Assembly (NCBI GenBank): GCA_024231375.1
Contig: JAAEQP010001311.1
Coordinates: forward strand, 1-15,112
Origin: a bacterium
GTDB taxonomy: Bacteria; Hydrogenedentota; Hydrogenedentia; Hydrogenedentiales; SLHB01
Direction of reading: 5' to 3'
DNA: 15,112 nt
In this document: piece by piece, positions 1-6,100 of the stretch
How the letters are laid out: the number at the start of each line of letters is the position of its first letter
Numbering within the stretch: the first letter of the stretch is position 1
The notes under the pieces: model-generated
Seen by the model: the letters and a program-made list of their open reading frames with translations, nothing else
What the model was told of the DNA's origin: nothing
Databases searched by the model: none
Made by a program: the position numbers and the translations under genes

Positions 1-170
1 GAACCAGATTCTTCGCTTCGCTCAGAATGACGGGAATGGGGCAGTCTGACCCTTCGAGCTACGGCGGGAGGCCCCGCTCGCGGTCTTCTCTCCGATTCGT
101 GCCTATTCCCATCCCATTCCTGGCATCCATGTTGAGGTTGACGGCCCCCCCCAAGCTGTGCTACACCAAT
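1..170 (+). repeat. Composite intergenic repeat, copy I (cut by the window edge)
   Basis: Bases 1-65 match 2137-2201 with about two differences. Homology then continues more weakly, for example TTCGTGCCTATTCCCATC at 96-113 against TTCGCGCCCATTCCCATC from 2231. It closes with GTGCTACACCAAT, ending at 170 here and 2306 in copy II. The offset from first to last base is the same in both copies, so they are homologous over the whole span. The left arm of the palindrome present in copy II would lie left of base 1. Bases 171-278 show nothing else except the ribosome-binding site AGGGGGGA at 265-272 before the first gene. There is no coding evidence and no transposase, so this is a non-autonomous repeat or a segmental duplication of an intergenic region. 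Confidence 0.75.
138..167 (+). promoter_or_regulatory. Predicted sigma70-like promoter for the amidohydrolase
   Basis: A -35-like TTGACG at 138-143 is followed by an 18-base spacer and a -10-like TACACC at 162-167. The base pattern TGC directly before the -10 fits an extended -10. The -10 is a weak match, but the same two boxes with the same 18-base spacing occur at 2274-2303 in the second repeat copy. Transcription would start near 174, leaving a leader of roughly 105 bases. Prediction only. Confidence 0.4.
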
Positions 171-278
171 CTTTGACCAATCTTCTCCCTAAAATGACGC
201 ATTAGGCAAGTTCCGAATGCGAGGGAGGAGTCCCTGGCGCGCGCCCACAGGCAACTCAACAGACAGGGGGGATTCACG

Positions 279-1343
279 ATGACGGAAACACCGGACGCCG
301 CGAAAGAGAAGGTCATCTACAACTGCCACACCCACATCTTCACTCACGAGAACATCCCCGACGACTTCTGCCCAGCTCGCCTGGTACCCATCGCGAGGGT
401 GGGTCCCGTTCGGTGGGCGCTCAGGGGGATACTGAAGGTAGCGGTGCCATGGCGGAAGAAGGACATGCTCAACCGCTACGCGGCCTTCGTCAAGCAAGCA
501 TACGTGAAGGGGCAGCGGAAGAGCTTCGAGACGTTGGCTGGCTACTACCCGGAGGAGACGAAGTTCGTCGTGCTGCCCATGGACATGGCGTGTATGGCCG
601 CCGGCAAGGTCAAAGAAGATATCGACGAACAGCACGACGAGCTCGCAAAACTGTCACGCGACCCGGTATTCGGACATAAGGTGCTCCCCTTCGCCCACGT
701 CGAGCCGAGACGAACCGGCGCTCTCGACAGGCTGAAACCCTTGGTTGAGGACCACGATTTTCGGGGCGTGAAGATATATCCACCCCTAGGCTATCTCCCC
801 AGCCACCCAACCCTCATGGACGAGATCTACCCCTACATGATCGACAACAATCTACCCCTTATGGCCCATTGCTCGCCCGGAGTCGTGTTCAACCATGATA
901 TGGGACGCAAGAAGGCCAACGCCCTGGCACATCCGGACGGATATTGCGAGGTCATGAAGCAATTCCCCAAACTGAGGGTCTGCCTCGGCCACTTCGGAGG
1001 GTCGGGCGAATGGAAGAGACACACGGACAAGCCGAAGGATCCTAAGAATCCCACGTGGTTGACCAAGATAAGGGAACTCATGAAGAGCGGCGAGTACCCT
1101 AATCTCTATGCGGACATTTCGTTCACAGTCTTCAACTTCCAGGAGAACGTCCCCCTCCTGGGCTTGCTCCTGGAGGACTCCGACATCAGGGGTCGCGTGC
1201 TGTTCGGCTCCGACTTCTTCATGGTCGAGACCCAGAAATACTCCGAGCGGCGCTTGTCCACCGATCTGCGGTTTGCGTTGGGTGAGGATAAGTTCTGGCT
1301 GATCGCAAACGAGAACCCCGTGAAATATCTTGGGAGACCGTAG
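279..1343 (+). CDS. Amidohydrolase family protein (amidohydrolase 2 type, metal-dependent TIM barrel)
   Basis: The protein has 354 residues, normal for the amidohydrolase 2 family (PF04909), whose members hydrolyse or decarboxylate small ring or amide substrates using a metal at the end of a TIM barrel. Visible motifs, in order, are the HxH metal pair (H17, H19 in NCHTHIF), K165 in GVKIYPP, H197 in MAHCSP, H238 in LGHFGG and the late-strand aspartate D312 in FGSDFF. These are the expected metal and catalytic positions, so the enzyme looks intact. No signal peptide is visible, so it should be cytoplasmic. The ATG start has AGGGGGGA six bases upstream. It is followed after 39 bases by a membrane-protein gene on the same strand. 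The substrate cannot be read from the sequence. Confidence 0.88.
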   Translation: MTETPDAAKEKVIYNCHTHIFTHENIPDDFCPARLVPIARVGPVRWALRGILKVAVPWRKKDMLNRYAAFVKQAYVKGQRKSFETLAGYYPEETKFVVLPMDMACMAAGKVKEDIDEQHDELAKLSRDPVFGHKVLPFAHVEPRRTGALDRLKPLVEDHDFRGVKIYPPLGYLPSHPTLMDEIYPYMIDNNLPLMAHCSPGVVFNHDMGRKKANALAHPDGYCEVMKQFPKLRVCLGHFGGSGEWKRHTDKPKDPKNPTWLTKIRELMKSGEYPNLYADISFTVFNFQENVPLLGLLLEDSDIRGRVLFGSDFFMVETQKYSERRLSTDLRFALGEDKFWLIANENPVKYLGRP

Positions 1344-1382
1344 TCCGAACAGCGCTTCGGGCACACGGAAGCAGGAGGGCAC

Positions 1383-2021
1383 ATGAAGACTTATCGCAGC
1401 ATATGCGCGCTATTGGCGGTTGTCTCTGTCGGTCTCTTCGTGGGGTGGCTTGTAGGAGTGAGCGCTTCCCCGGTGGTCTCAACAGTCCTCCCCCTCGTGT
1501 TCTCGCTTCTGGGCGGATTGGGCCTCGGCTACGCCGCTGTTCTGAGCCGCTTGAAAGCTGCGAATGACAAGATCGAGGCCCTCGGGAAAGGGATCCCTGC
1601 GAACACGCAAGGGGCACCTGACTCCGAGCCTCTGCATGTCGACTATCCCTCGATTCTGTGGTCAGTGGCGGTGACCGTGTTCTGTGTTGCCTGCTATTGG
1701 GGAATCCAGGAGGGGATCGAGGACAGAATCCCTCCGTATCCTCCGCTTCAGAAATGGCTTCCGGAAGACCATGACCTCACGCCGGGCGAGATGGCCGACG
1801 CCCATTGTCTCAGGCTCACACTGCAAGCGAAGCAAGTCGATGCGGCGACCGCATCCAACATCTTTCGCGACGTAGTCGTCGCCCTGATCGAGCCGCCCAA
1901 GACAGAAGACGGAGACAGCTTCAGTAGAGAGCGTAGCGCGCTCATGACCGAGGCCGTGGAGAAGTTCAGAGACGGTGCCGTCGATAGGAAGATCGTGCCC
2001 CGCATTCCTGCGGCTCCGTGA
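1383..2021 (+). CDS. Hypothetical membrane protein with three predicted transmembrane segments
   Basis: I do not recognise this 212-residue protein. It shows two adjacent hydrophobic stretches at about residues 6-26 and 32-53, a charged segment at about 57-88, a third hydrophobic stretch at about 89-107, and a soluble C-terminal half of about 100 residues. That tail starts with a proline-rich turn (PPYPPL) and is otherwise probably helical. The start is supported by AGGAGGG at 1373-1379, close to the ATG. The gene sits 39 bases after the amidohydrolase and could be cotranscribed with it. A GC-rich hairpin follows 14 bases after the stop. No catalytic motif is visible. Confidence 0.75.
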   Translation: MKTYRSICALLAVVSVGLFVGWLVGVSASPVVSTVLPLVFSLLGGLGLGYAAVLSRLKAANDKIEALGKGIPANTQGAPDSEPLHVDYPSILWSVAVTVFCVACYWGIQEGIEDRIPPYPPLQKWLPEDHDLTPGEMADAHCLRLTLQAKQVDAATASNIFRDVVVALIEPPKTEDGDSFSRERSALMTEAVEKFRDGAVDRKIVPRIPAAP

Positions 2022-2034
2022 CGCCCATAAGATT

Positions 2035-2067
2035 GCGCAGAGCGTTGAGCCCCTCCGCGCTCTGCGT
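2035..2067 (+). terminator. GC-rich hairpin after the membrane-protein gene
   Basis: CGCAGAGCG at 2036-2044 and CGCTCTGCG at 2058-2066 form a perfect 9-bp stem, extendable by one G:U pair, with a 13-base loop. It begins 14 bases after the stop at 2021. No T-run follows, so this is not a canonical intrinsic terminator; it may instead act as an RNA 3'-end stabiliser. It also forms the left part of the composite repeat. Confidence 0.4.
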
Positions 2068-2273
2068 GCAAGCCTCCTCCCAGCCCGTCATCCTGAGCAA
2101 CGCGAACGATCTCGCACTCCGGGATAGTCGCCGGGAGAACCAGATTCTTCGCTTCGCTCAGAATGACGGGAATGGAGCAGTCTGACCGTTCGAGCTACGG
2201 GCGAAGACCTCGCTTAGCCAGCCTCTCCCATTCGCGCCCATTCCCATCGCATTGGTGCGATTCGTGTTGCGGT

Positions 2274-2303
2274 TTGACCCTTTCCCAACGCCTGTGCTAC
2301 ACC
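2274..2303 (+). promoter_or_regulatory. Predicted sigma70-like promoter for the methyltransferase
   Basis: TTGACC at 2274-2279, an 18-base spacer and TACACC at 2298-2303 preceded by TGC repeat the arrangement at 138-167. A transcription start near 2310 would leave about 43 bases of leader before the ATG at 2353. It would exclude the upstream in-frame GTG at 2308 as a start. Prediction from motif and duplication only. Confidence 0.42.
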
Positions 2304-2337
2304 AATCGTGTACGAATCGCCTATCCGCATTGACGTC

Positions 2338-2345
2338 GAGGGGGA
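2338..2345 (+). promoter_or_regulatory. Ribosome-binding site that fixes the methyltransferase start
   Basis: GAGGGGGA lies seven bases before the ATG at 2353. The earlier in-frame GTG at 2308 has no comparable sequence and overlaps the predicted promoter region, so 2353 is preferred. Confidence 0.6.
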
Positions 2346-2352
2346 AGCCGCC

Positions 2353-2913
2353 ATGGCCGACCACGTTTGTCCCGTGTGGGTCGGACACCTGCTGGCGTGT
2401 CCGCTGAGGAAATTCCTTCAGAACCCGAAAACTCTCCTCGGCCCCCACGTGCGCGAAGGTATGACGGCCCTCGACATTGGGTCCGCCATGGGATTCTTCA
2501 GCCTGCCCATGGCCAACATGGTCGGCCCCGACGGGAAGGTCGTCTGCATCGACATGCAAGAGAAGATGCTCACGTCGCTCCAACGGCGCGCACGTAGGGC
2601 CGGACTGCTGGACCGAATTGAAACCCGCACGTGCCAACAGGATTCCCTGTGCATCGACGACCTGTCCGGCACCGTCGAGGTAGCACTCGCCTCGGCCGTC
2701 ATCCACGAAGTCCCCGACCCCGCCGCCCTGTTTCGCCAAGTTTTCGACGCGCTCAAACCCGGCGGCACGTTTCTAGTCACCGAACCAAAGGGGCACGTGA
2801 CGGTAGACGATTTCGCAGGCACCATTGCCCTTGCCGAAGAGGCGGAGTTCGCCGTGGTGGAGGCGTCGCGAACGTTCTCTAGTCACAGCGTGGTGTTGCG
2901 GAAGGTTGAGTAG
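2353..2913 (+). CDS. Class I SAM-dependent methyltransferase
   Basis: The protein has 186 residues from the ATG at 2353 (201 if the upstream GTG were used). It is a small Rossmann-fold methyltransferase of the methyltransferase 11/25/31 group, related to UbiE-like enzymes. Motif I is ALDIGSAMGFFS at about residues 39-50. The acidic residue at the end of strand 2 is D67 in CIDMQ, which would bind the ribose hydroxyls of SAM. The post-motif region reads ASAVIHEVPDP (about 113-123), followed by LKPGGTFLVTEP (about 134-145), a typical strand-5 signature. No target-recognition domain or signal peptide is visible, so the methyl acceptor is unknown. The HEAT-repeat gene starts within about 35 bases after its stop, suggesting cotranscription. 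Confidence 0.87.
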   Translation: MADHVCPVWVGHLLACPLRKFLQNPKTLLGPHVREGMTALDIGSAMGFFSLPMANMVGPDGKVVCIDMQEKMLTSLQRRARRAGLLDRIETRTCQQDSLCIDDLSGTVEVALASAVIHEVPDPAALFRQVFDALKPGGTFLVTEPKGHVTVDDFAGTIALAEEAEFAVVEASRTFSSHSVVLRKVE

Positions 2914-2946
2914 GGCGTGCAGGGAGCATCCATGCAGGAGAGACGC

Positions 2947-3627
2947 ATGACGGTCAACGGCGTCGTCGTTCCGCACGAAGCAAGCGTTGCGGACCTCGCG
3001 GCCATGCTCAAGCTCCCCCCGCCCGAGTGCTGGGCAGCCATGAAGGCCTTGGGCATCAAGTCAACACAGGAATCCCTCGACGTCTTGGCGGCACAGATCT
3101 CTTCGGACGATCCCTACGTCCGACGCGCCGCGTTGGAGGCCGTCGGGGACCACTCCGATGGTACCTGCCTTGAAGGGCAGGTACTGAAATGCTTCGATGA
3201 CACCTCACAGCTTGTGGTGAGGCAGGCGTGCGCGACTGCGGCCACTCTCGGGCTGGCCAGCGGTCACGACCAGGTTGCCGCACTCCTTGAGGCCCCGTCG
3301 GAAGCGACACGATGCAAGGCTATCGCCGCCATTTCGGTGTTGTGGAAATCCAGTGACTTTGACATGCTCGTGAAACTGTACTGCAACGACCACGAGAATA
3401 GCGTCCGTAAGGACGCTGCGTGGGTCCTCTACGAGCATGTCACGTCGGATACCTGTCGCCGCCTCTTCGAACTCTATTGTGCCGACAGCATTCCGCGGCA
3501 TAGAGGATGGGCGTGTGAGCTATGCGCGAGATTCAAGATGTCCGGGGTGGACGGCACCCTGGAACGGTTGACTCAAGACAGCGACGGTCATGTGCGTTCC
3601 GCTGCTCAGGCGGCATTGGATGGGTGA
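2947..3627 (+). CDS. HEAT-repeat domain protein
   Basis: The protein has 226 residues from the ATG at 2947, which has AGGAG six bases upstream. The ATG at 2932 (with GGAG five bases upstream) and the GTG at 2917 are in-frame alternatives that add 5 or 10 residues. After a short N-terminal part, the chain consists of paired helices of about 30 residues. Recognisable units start near residues 45, 76, 107, 140, 172 and 203, with patterns such as DDPYVRRAALEAVGD and DSDGHVRSAAQAALDG. These match the HEAT/PBS-lyase-like alpha-solenoid pattern. Such proteins usually act as binding scaffolds; no catalytic site is visible. It closely follows the methyltransferase, so the two may work together, for example the solenoid recognising a partner. 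That is inference. It has no signal peptide. Confidence 0.8.
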   Translation: MTVNGVVVPHEASVADLAAMLKLPPPECWAAMKALGIKSTQESLDVLAAQISSDDPYVRRAALEAVGDHSDGTCLEGQVLKCFDDTSQLVVRQACATAATLGLASGHDQVAALLEAPSEATRCKAIAAISVLWKSSDFDMLVKLYCNDHENSVRKDAAWVLYEHVTSDTCRRLFELYCADSIPRHRGWACELCARFKMSGVDGTLERLTQDSDGHVRSAAQAALDG

Positions 3628-3703
3628 GGAACCAGATAGCGGACGTGGGACGTTGCCTGACCGCTTTCGCGGCATTGGCACGCCCGGCATCCCCACACTG
3701 AAG

Positions 3704-3709
3704 AAGGAG
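3704..3709 (+). promoter_or_regulatory. Ribosome-binding site that selects a TTG start
   Basis: AAGGAG lies six bases before TTG at 3716. Starting there turns the protein's N-terminus into a clean signal peptide, while the upstream ATG at 3590 lies inside the HEAT-repeat gene and would bury it. Confidence 0.65.
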
Positions 3710-3715
3710 AAGGCT

Positions 3716-4576
3716 TTGGGCACTCTTGCCACGCTCCGGGGGACCGCATCCGGCGCAGTACTTGCCTGCGCATTCGCCATCGCATGCTCCGCACTCGCAG
3801 CCGACCTGGAGACCGAACCAGCCATGAAACCATCCAAAGACCTCCCCGTTCCCGGCGACGTCTTCCTCGTGGAGGGCCGCACGGCGTTCATCATTTCCCC
3901 TGCGCCGGCCGCAGACACCGCCACCCCGACACCGTGGGTGTGGTATGCGCCGACGCTGCCAGGGTTGCCGGGCAAGGAAGAAACGTGGATGGTTCGCAAG
4001 TTTCTGGATGCCGGGATAGCGGTGGCGGGTATCGACGTGGGCGAATCGTTCGGGAGTCCCAAGGGGCGGGCGCTGTATACGGCGTTCTACGAGGAACTTG
4101 TGGACCAGCGCGGGTTCTCCAAGACGCCGTGTCTGTTGGCGCGAAGCCGGGGCGGACTGATGCTGTACAACTGGGCCGTCGAACATCCCGCGTCCGTGGC
4201 ATGCATCGCGGGCATCTACCCCGTGTGCAATCTCACCAGTTACCCCGGCCTCGAGCGGGCCTGCGGCGCGTACGACATGACGGCCCAGGAACTGGCGGAT
4301 GCGCTCGCCGAACACAATCCCGTCGACCGCGTGAAGCCCTTGGCGAAAGCGCGTGTGCCGATTCTCCATATCCATGGGGACGTGGACACCATCGTGCCTA
4401 TCGAAGCGAATTCGGCGAAGTTGGCGGACGAATACCGGCGGCACGGCGGCAAGATGAAGCTGACCGTCATGGAAGGGCAAGGGCACAACATGTGGCGGGG
4501 CTGGTTTCAGTGCCAGGAACTCGTCGATTTCGTGGTCAAACATGCGCGGGAGAAACGGCCCGAAGCCGACGATTGA
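3716..4576 (+). CDS. Secreted alpha/beta hydrolase (serine esterase or peptidase-like)
   Basis: The protein has 286 residues when read from TTG at 3716. The N-terminus is then a short basic region, a hydrophobic core (about residues 12-27) and a likely signal peptidase site after ACSALA at about 28, so the mature enzyme is exported. The alpha/beta hydrolase triad is readable: nucleophile S144 in LARSRGG, acid D224 in HGDVDTIVP and H257 in GQGHNMW. The nucleophile elbow is A-R-S-R-G-G, a variant of GxSxG with alanine in the first position. HGDVDTIVP is typical of prolyl-oligopeptidase-like and dienelactone-hydrolase-like esterases. The gene begins 88 bases after the HEAT-repeat gene. The substrate is unknown; an ester or acylated carbohydrate would fit the nearby sulfatases, but this is inference. 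Confidence 0.82.
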   Translation: MGTLATLRGTASGAVLACAFAIACSALAADLETEPAMKPSKDLPVPGDVFLVEGRTAFIISPAPAADTATPTPWVWYAPTLPGLPGKEETWMVRKFLDAGIAVAGIDVGESFGSPKGRALYTAFYEELVDQRGFSKTPCLLARSRGGLMLYNWAVEHPASVACIAGIYPVCNLTSYPGLERACGAYDMTAQELADALAEHNPVDRVKPLAKARVPILHIHGDVDTIVPIEANSAKLADEYRRHGGKMKLTVMEGQGHNMWRGWFQCQELVDFVVKHAREKRPEADD

Positions 4577-4630
4577 AGAGAAGGGGATGTGGGGATTGAT
4601 GGCGATGGCGACCGCTTCACAGCGGGAAAA

Positions 4631-4766
4631 TCAATCTCACGCAGAGACACAGAGAAGAATGGGCCGAGGTGAAAGCCCCCGCGAACCTCCGCGCTCTCTA
4701 CGCCTCTACGCCTCTGCATTGCCGACTTCTCCCTGTCCGTCATCCCGAGCAACGCGAAGGATCTCA
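4631..4766 (+). repeat. Composite intergenic repeat, copy III (lacks the right palindrome arm)
   Basis: This copy lies just after the stop of the secreted hydrolase. GCAGAGACACAGAGAAG at 4641-4657 faces an array of heptamers CTCCGCG, CTCTACG, CTCTACG and CTCTGCA starting at 4687, 4696, 4704 and 4712, together forming an imperfect long hairpin. The linker GACTTCTCCCTG follows. Then comes a left palindrome arm at 4737-4764 of the same sequence type as 2084-2112. I see no matching right arm, so the copy is truncated or decayed. Confidence 0.65.
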
Positions 4767-4840
4767 TCTCCCCTGTGACTATCTCTGAACGCGATCTCAA
4801 TCATCCATGCCGTCAGTAGAATCCGTGGTAGAAAGGTCCT

Positions 4841-4980
4841 CTCTGCGCGCCTCCGCGCCCTCCGCGTCTCTGCGTTGAAGACTTCTCCCACCCGTCATGC
4901 TGAGCGAAGCGAAGCATCTCGCGCTCCAGGACAACCACCGGGCATGTGCGACTCTTCACCTTGTTCGGAATCACGGAACG
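4841..4980 (+). repeat. Composite intergenic repeat, copy IV (decayed right arm)
   Basis: Heptamers CTCTGCG, CTCCGCG, CTCCGCG and CTCTGCG start at 4841, 4851, 4860 and 4868. The linker TTGAAGACTTCTCCCA follows, then the left arm 4891-4919, which matches 2084-2112 at 24 of 29 positions. The centre (CTCGCGCTCC..., CCGGG) and a degenerate right arm at 4949-4977 align to copy II without gaps. With copy III it fills most of the 502-base gap between convergent genes. Bases 4981-5078 show nothing further that I can support. Confidence 0.65.
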
Positions 4981-5078
4981 GAGTCATCCTCTCGGATAGG
5001 CTTCGGCTATGCTGCTCCAAGAGATCGCATACGGCGGAACGGTCGCCATCGGCGCAGCTCGCGGGGCTCTTCGAGCGA

Positions 5079-5975
5079 TCAGGACCCCTGTTCCTGGAGG
5101 TTACGGATGGTGTCGAGACTCTTGGAGGCGGTGGCATCGAGGTTCTCCATAGAGCCGCCGCCGCGCAGGGGAGAGCACATTTCGTACGCCACGTATCCGT
5201 CGAATCCTCCGTCCTTGAGACCGGCGCAAAACGCGGTGAGATCGACGAACCCGTCTCCCAGAGGCACGGCACGTACCATGTCGGCCAGTTCGCGGTAATT
5301 AACCAGCCCCGGCATGTAGGCGAATCGCTTGAGCCGGACGTAGTCGGCAAAGGTCGTTTGCACCATATGGGGAGCCAGGGTCTTGGCGCATTCGTAGAGG
5401 TCGTCGCCGTGCAACGCGGGCGACCAGGGGTCGAACATGGCCCGGCAGTTCGGGTGGCCCACGTCGTGGAGGAATTCCAGATAGCTGTCCGTGCCGACGC
5501 CGATGTCGTGGTGGTTCTGAAGGCCCAACACGATGCCGTAGTCGTTGGCGACGGCGGCGCATTCGCGAACGGCCGTCACGCACTTGGTCCAGTCGCCGTG
5601 GTACGAATCCGGGTCGGTCGTGTAACCCGTGAATACGCGTAAGATGGATGCGCCGAGGTTGCGTCCCAACCGCGCCAAGTCCCGAACGTAGGCCACCTGC
5701 ATCTCGACAAAGGGCACCTCCGCGGCCGTTCTGCCCGCCGTGAAATCCGTGTACCCCGCGACGGTCGCGATCTCCACACCCGCGGACTCGGCCGCGCCGC
5801 GCAGTTCGGCGACCTCTTCGTCCGTCGCATCGAGGATGGACAGGTGCGGCCGCTTGCCCATGAGTTCCACGGCGGCGTAGCCCAATGCACCCGCCTTCCG
5901 GATGAAATCCGGAAGCGTCAGGTATTCCTGCCCCCACAATCCTGCGTAGCTAACGGAAAACAGCGTCGGCGTCAT
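5079..5975 (-). CDS. Sugar phosphate isomerase/epimerase family protein (xylose isomerase-like TIM barrel)
   Basis: The protein has 298 residues, the usual length for the AP-endonuclease-2/xylose-isomerase-like family (PF01261). These cytoplasmic TIM-barrel enzymes use a divalent metal to isomerise or epimerise sugars and related hydroxy-carbonyl compounds. Typical elements are ALGYAAVELMGKR near residues 30-42, GLQNHHD at 151-157, MFDPWSP at 180-186 and the terminal YEMCSPL at 264-270. Likely metal ligands include D182, H203 and E265. Q153 in GLQNHHD occupies a place that is often glutamate. No signal peptide is visible. The start at 5975 has GGAGGG about eight bases upstream. It lies 125 bases downstream of the CocE-like gene on the same strand and may share its transcript. 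The substrate cannot be assigned. Confidence 0.86.
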   Translation of the reverse strand: MTPTLFSVSYAGLWGQEYLTLPDFIRKAGALGYAAVELMGKRPHLSILDATDEEVAELRGAAESAGVEIATVAGYTDFTAGRTAAEVPFVEMQVAYVRDLARLGRNLGASILRVFTGYTTDPDSYHGDWTKCVTAVRECAAVANDYGIVLGLQNHHDIGVGTDSYLEFLHDVGHPNCRAMFDPWSPALHGDDLYECAKTLAPHMVQTTFADYVRLKRFAYMPGLVNYRELADMVRAVPLGDGFVDLTAFCAGLKDGGFDGYVAYEMCSPLRGGGSMENLDATASKSLDTIRNLQEQGS

Positions 5976-6100
5976 GGGACGAACCCTCCGATGGTGATTG
6001 CCACTACCGCAAACGCGTCCACATGTAGATGGGGTGCTCCCTCAAGTCGAAATCGTGTGAAACCATCCCTCAACCTCCACTGGACGGAACTGTACGAGGT

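Larger units (their letters stand above)
2035..2306 (+). repeat. Composite intergenic repeat, copy II (most complete)
   Basis: This copy fills most of the 331-base gap between the membrane-protein and methyltransferase genes. In order it holds the CGCAGAG/CTCTGCG hairpin (2035-2067), a short linker (CTCCTCCCAG), a long palindrome and a tail. The palindrome arms are 2084-2112 and 2142-2170, 29 bases each with 24 complementary positions, around a 29-base centre. The tail runs to GTGCTACACCAAT, ending at 2306. The tail matches copy I, and the hairpin-linker-palindrome part matches 4841-4980. The arm core, GAGCGAAGCGAAG next to ATCT, resembles REP-type palindromic sequences common between genes in many environmental bacteria; that comparison is from memory. 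Confidence 0.75.

Noticed and set aside
2308..2352. GTG at 2308 as the methyltransferase start
   Set aside because: It has no ribosome-binding sequence, lies almost at the predicted transcription start inside the repeat edge, and the ATG at 2353 has GAGGGGGA at good spacing.
3590..3715. ATG at 3590 as the start of the secreted alpha/beta hydrolase
   Set aside because: It overlaps the HEAT-repeat gene by 38 bases and puts 42 unrelated residues before a clear signal peptide. TTG at 3716 has AAGGAG six bases upstream.
4687..4874. CRISPR-like array from repeated CTCTGCG/CTCCGCG heptamers
   Set aside because: The repeats are 7 bases with 1-3 base gaps and no spacers of CRISPR length, and there are no cas genes. 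They belong to the intergenic repeat.
4875..5642. A 255-codon plus-strand frame starting in the repeat region
   Set aside because: Most of it is antisense to the isomerase gene and its start lies in intergenic repeats; there is no recognisable domain.
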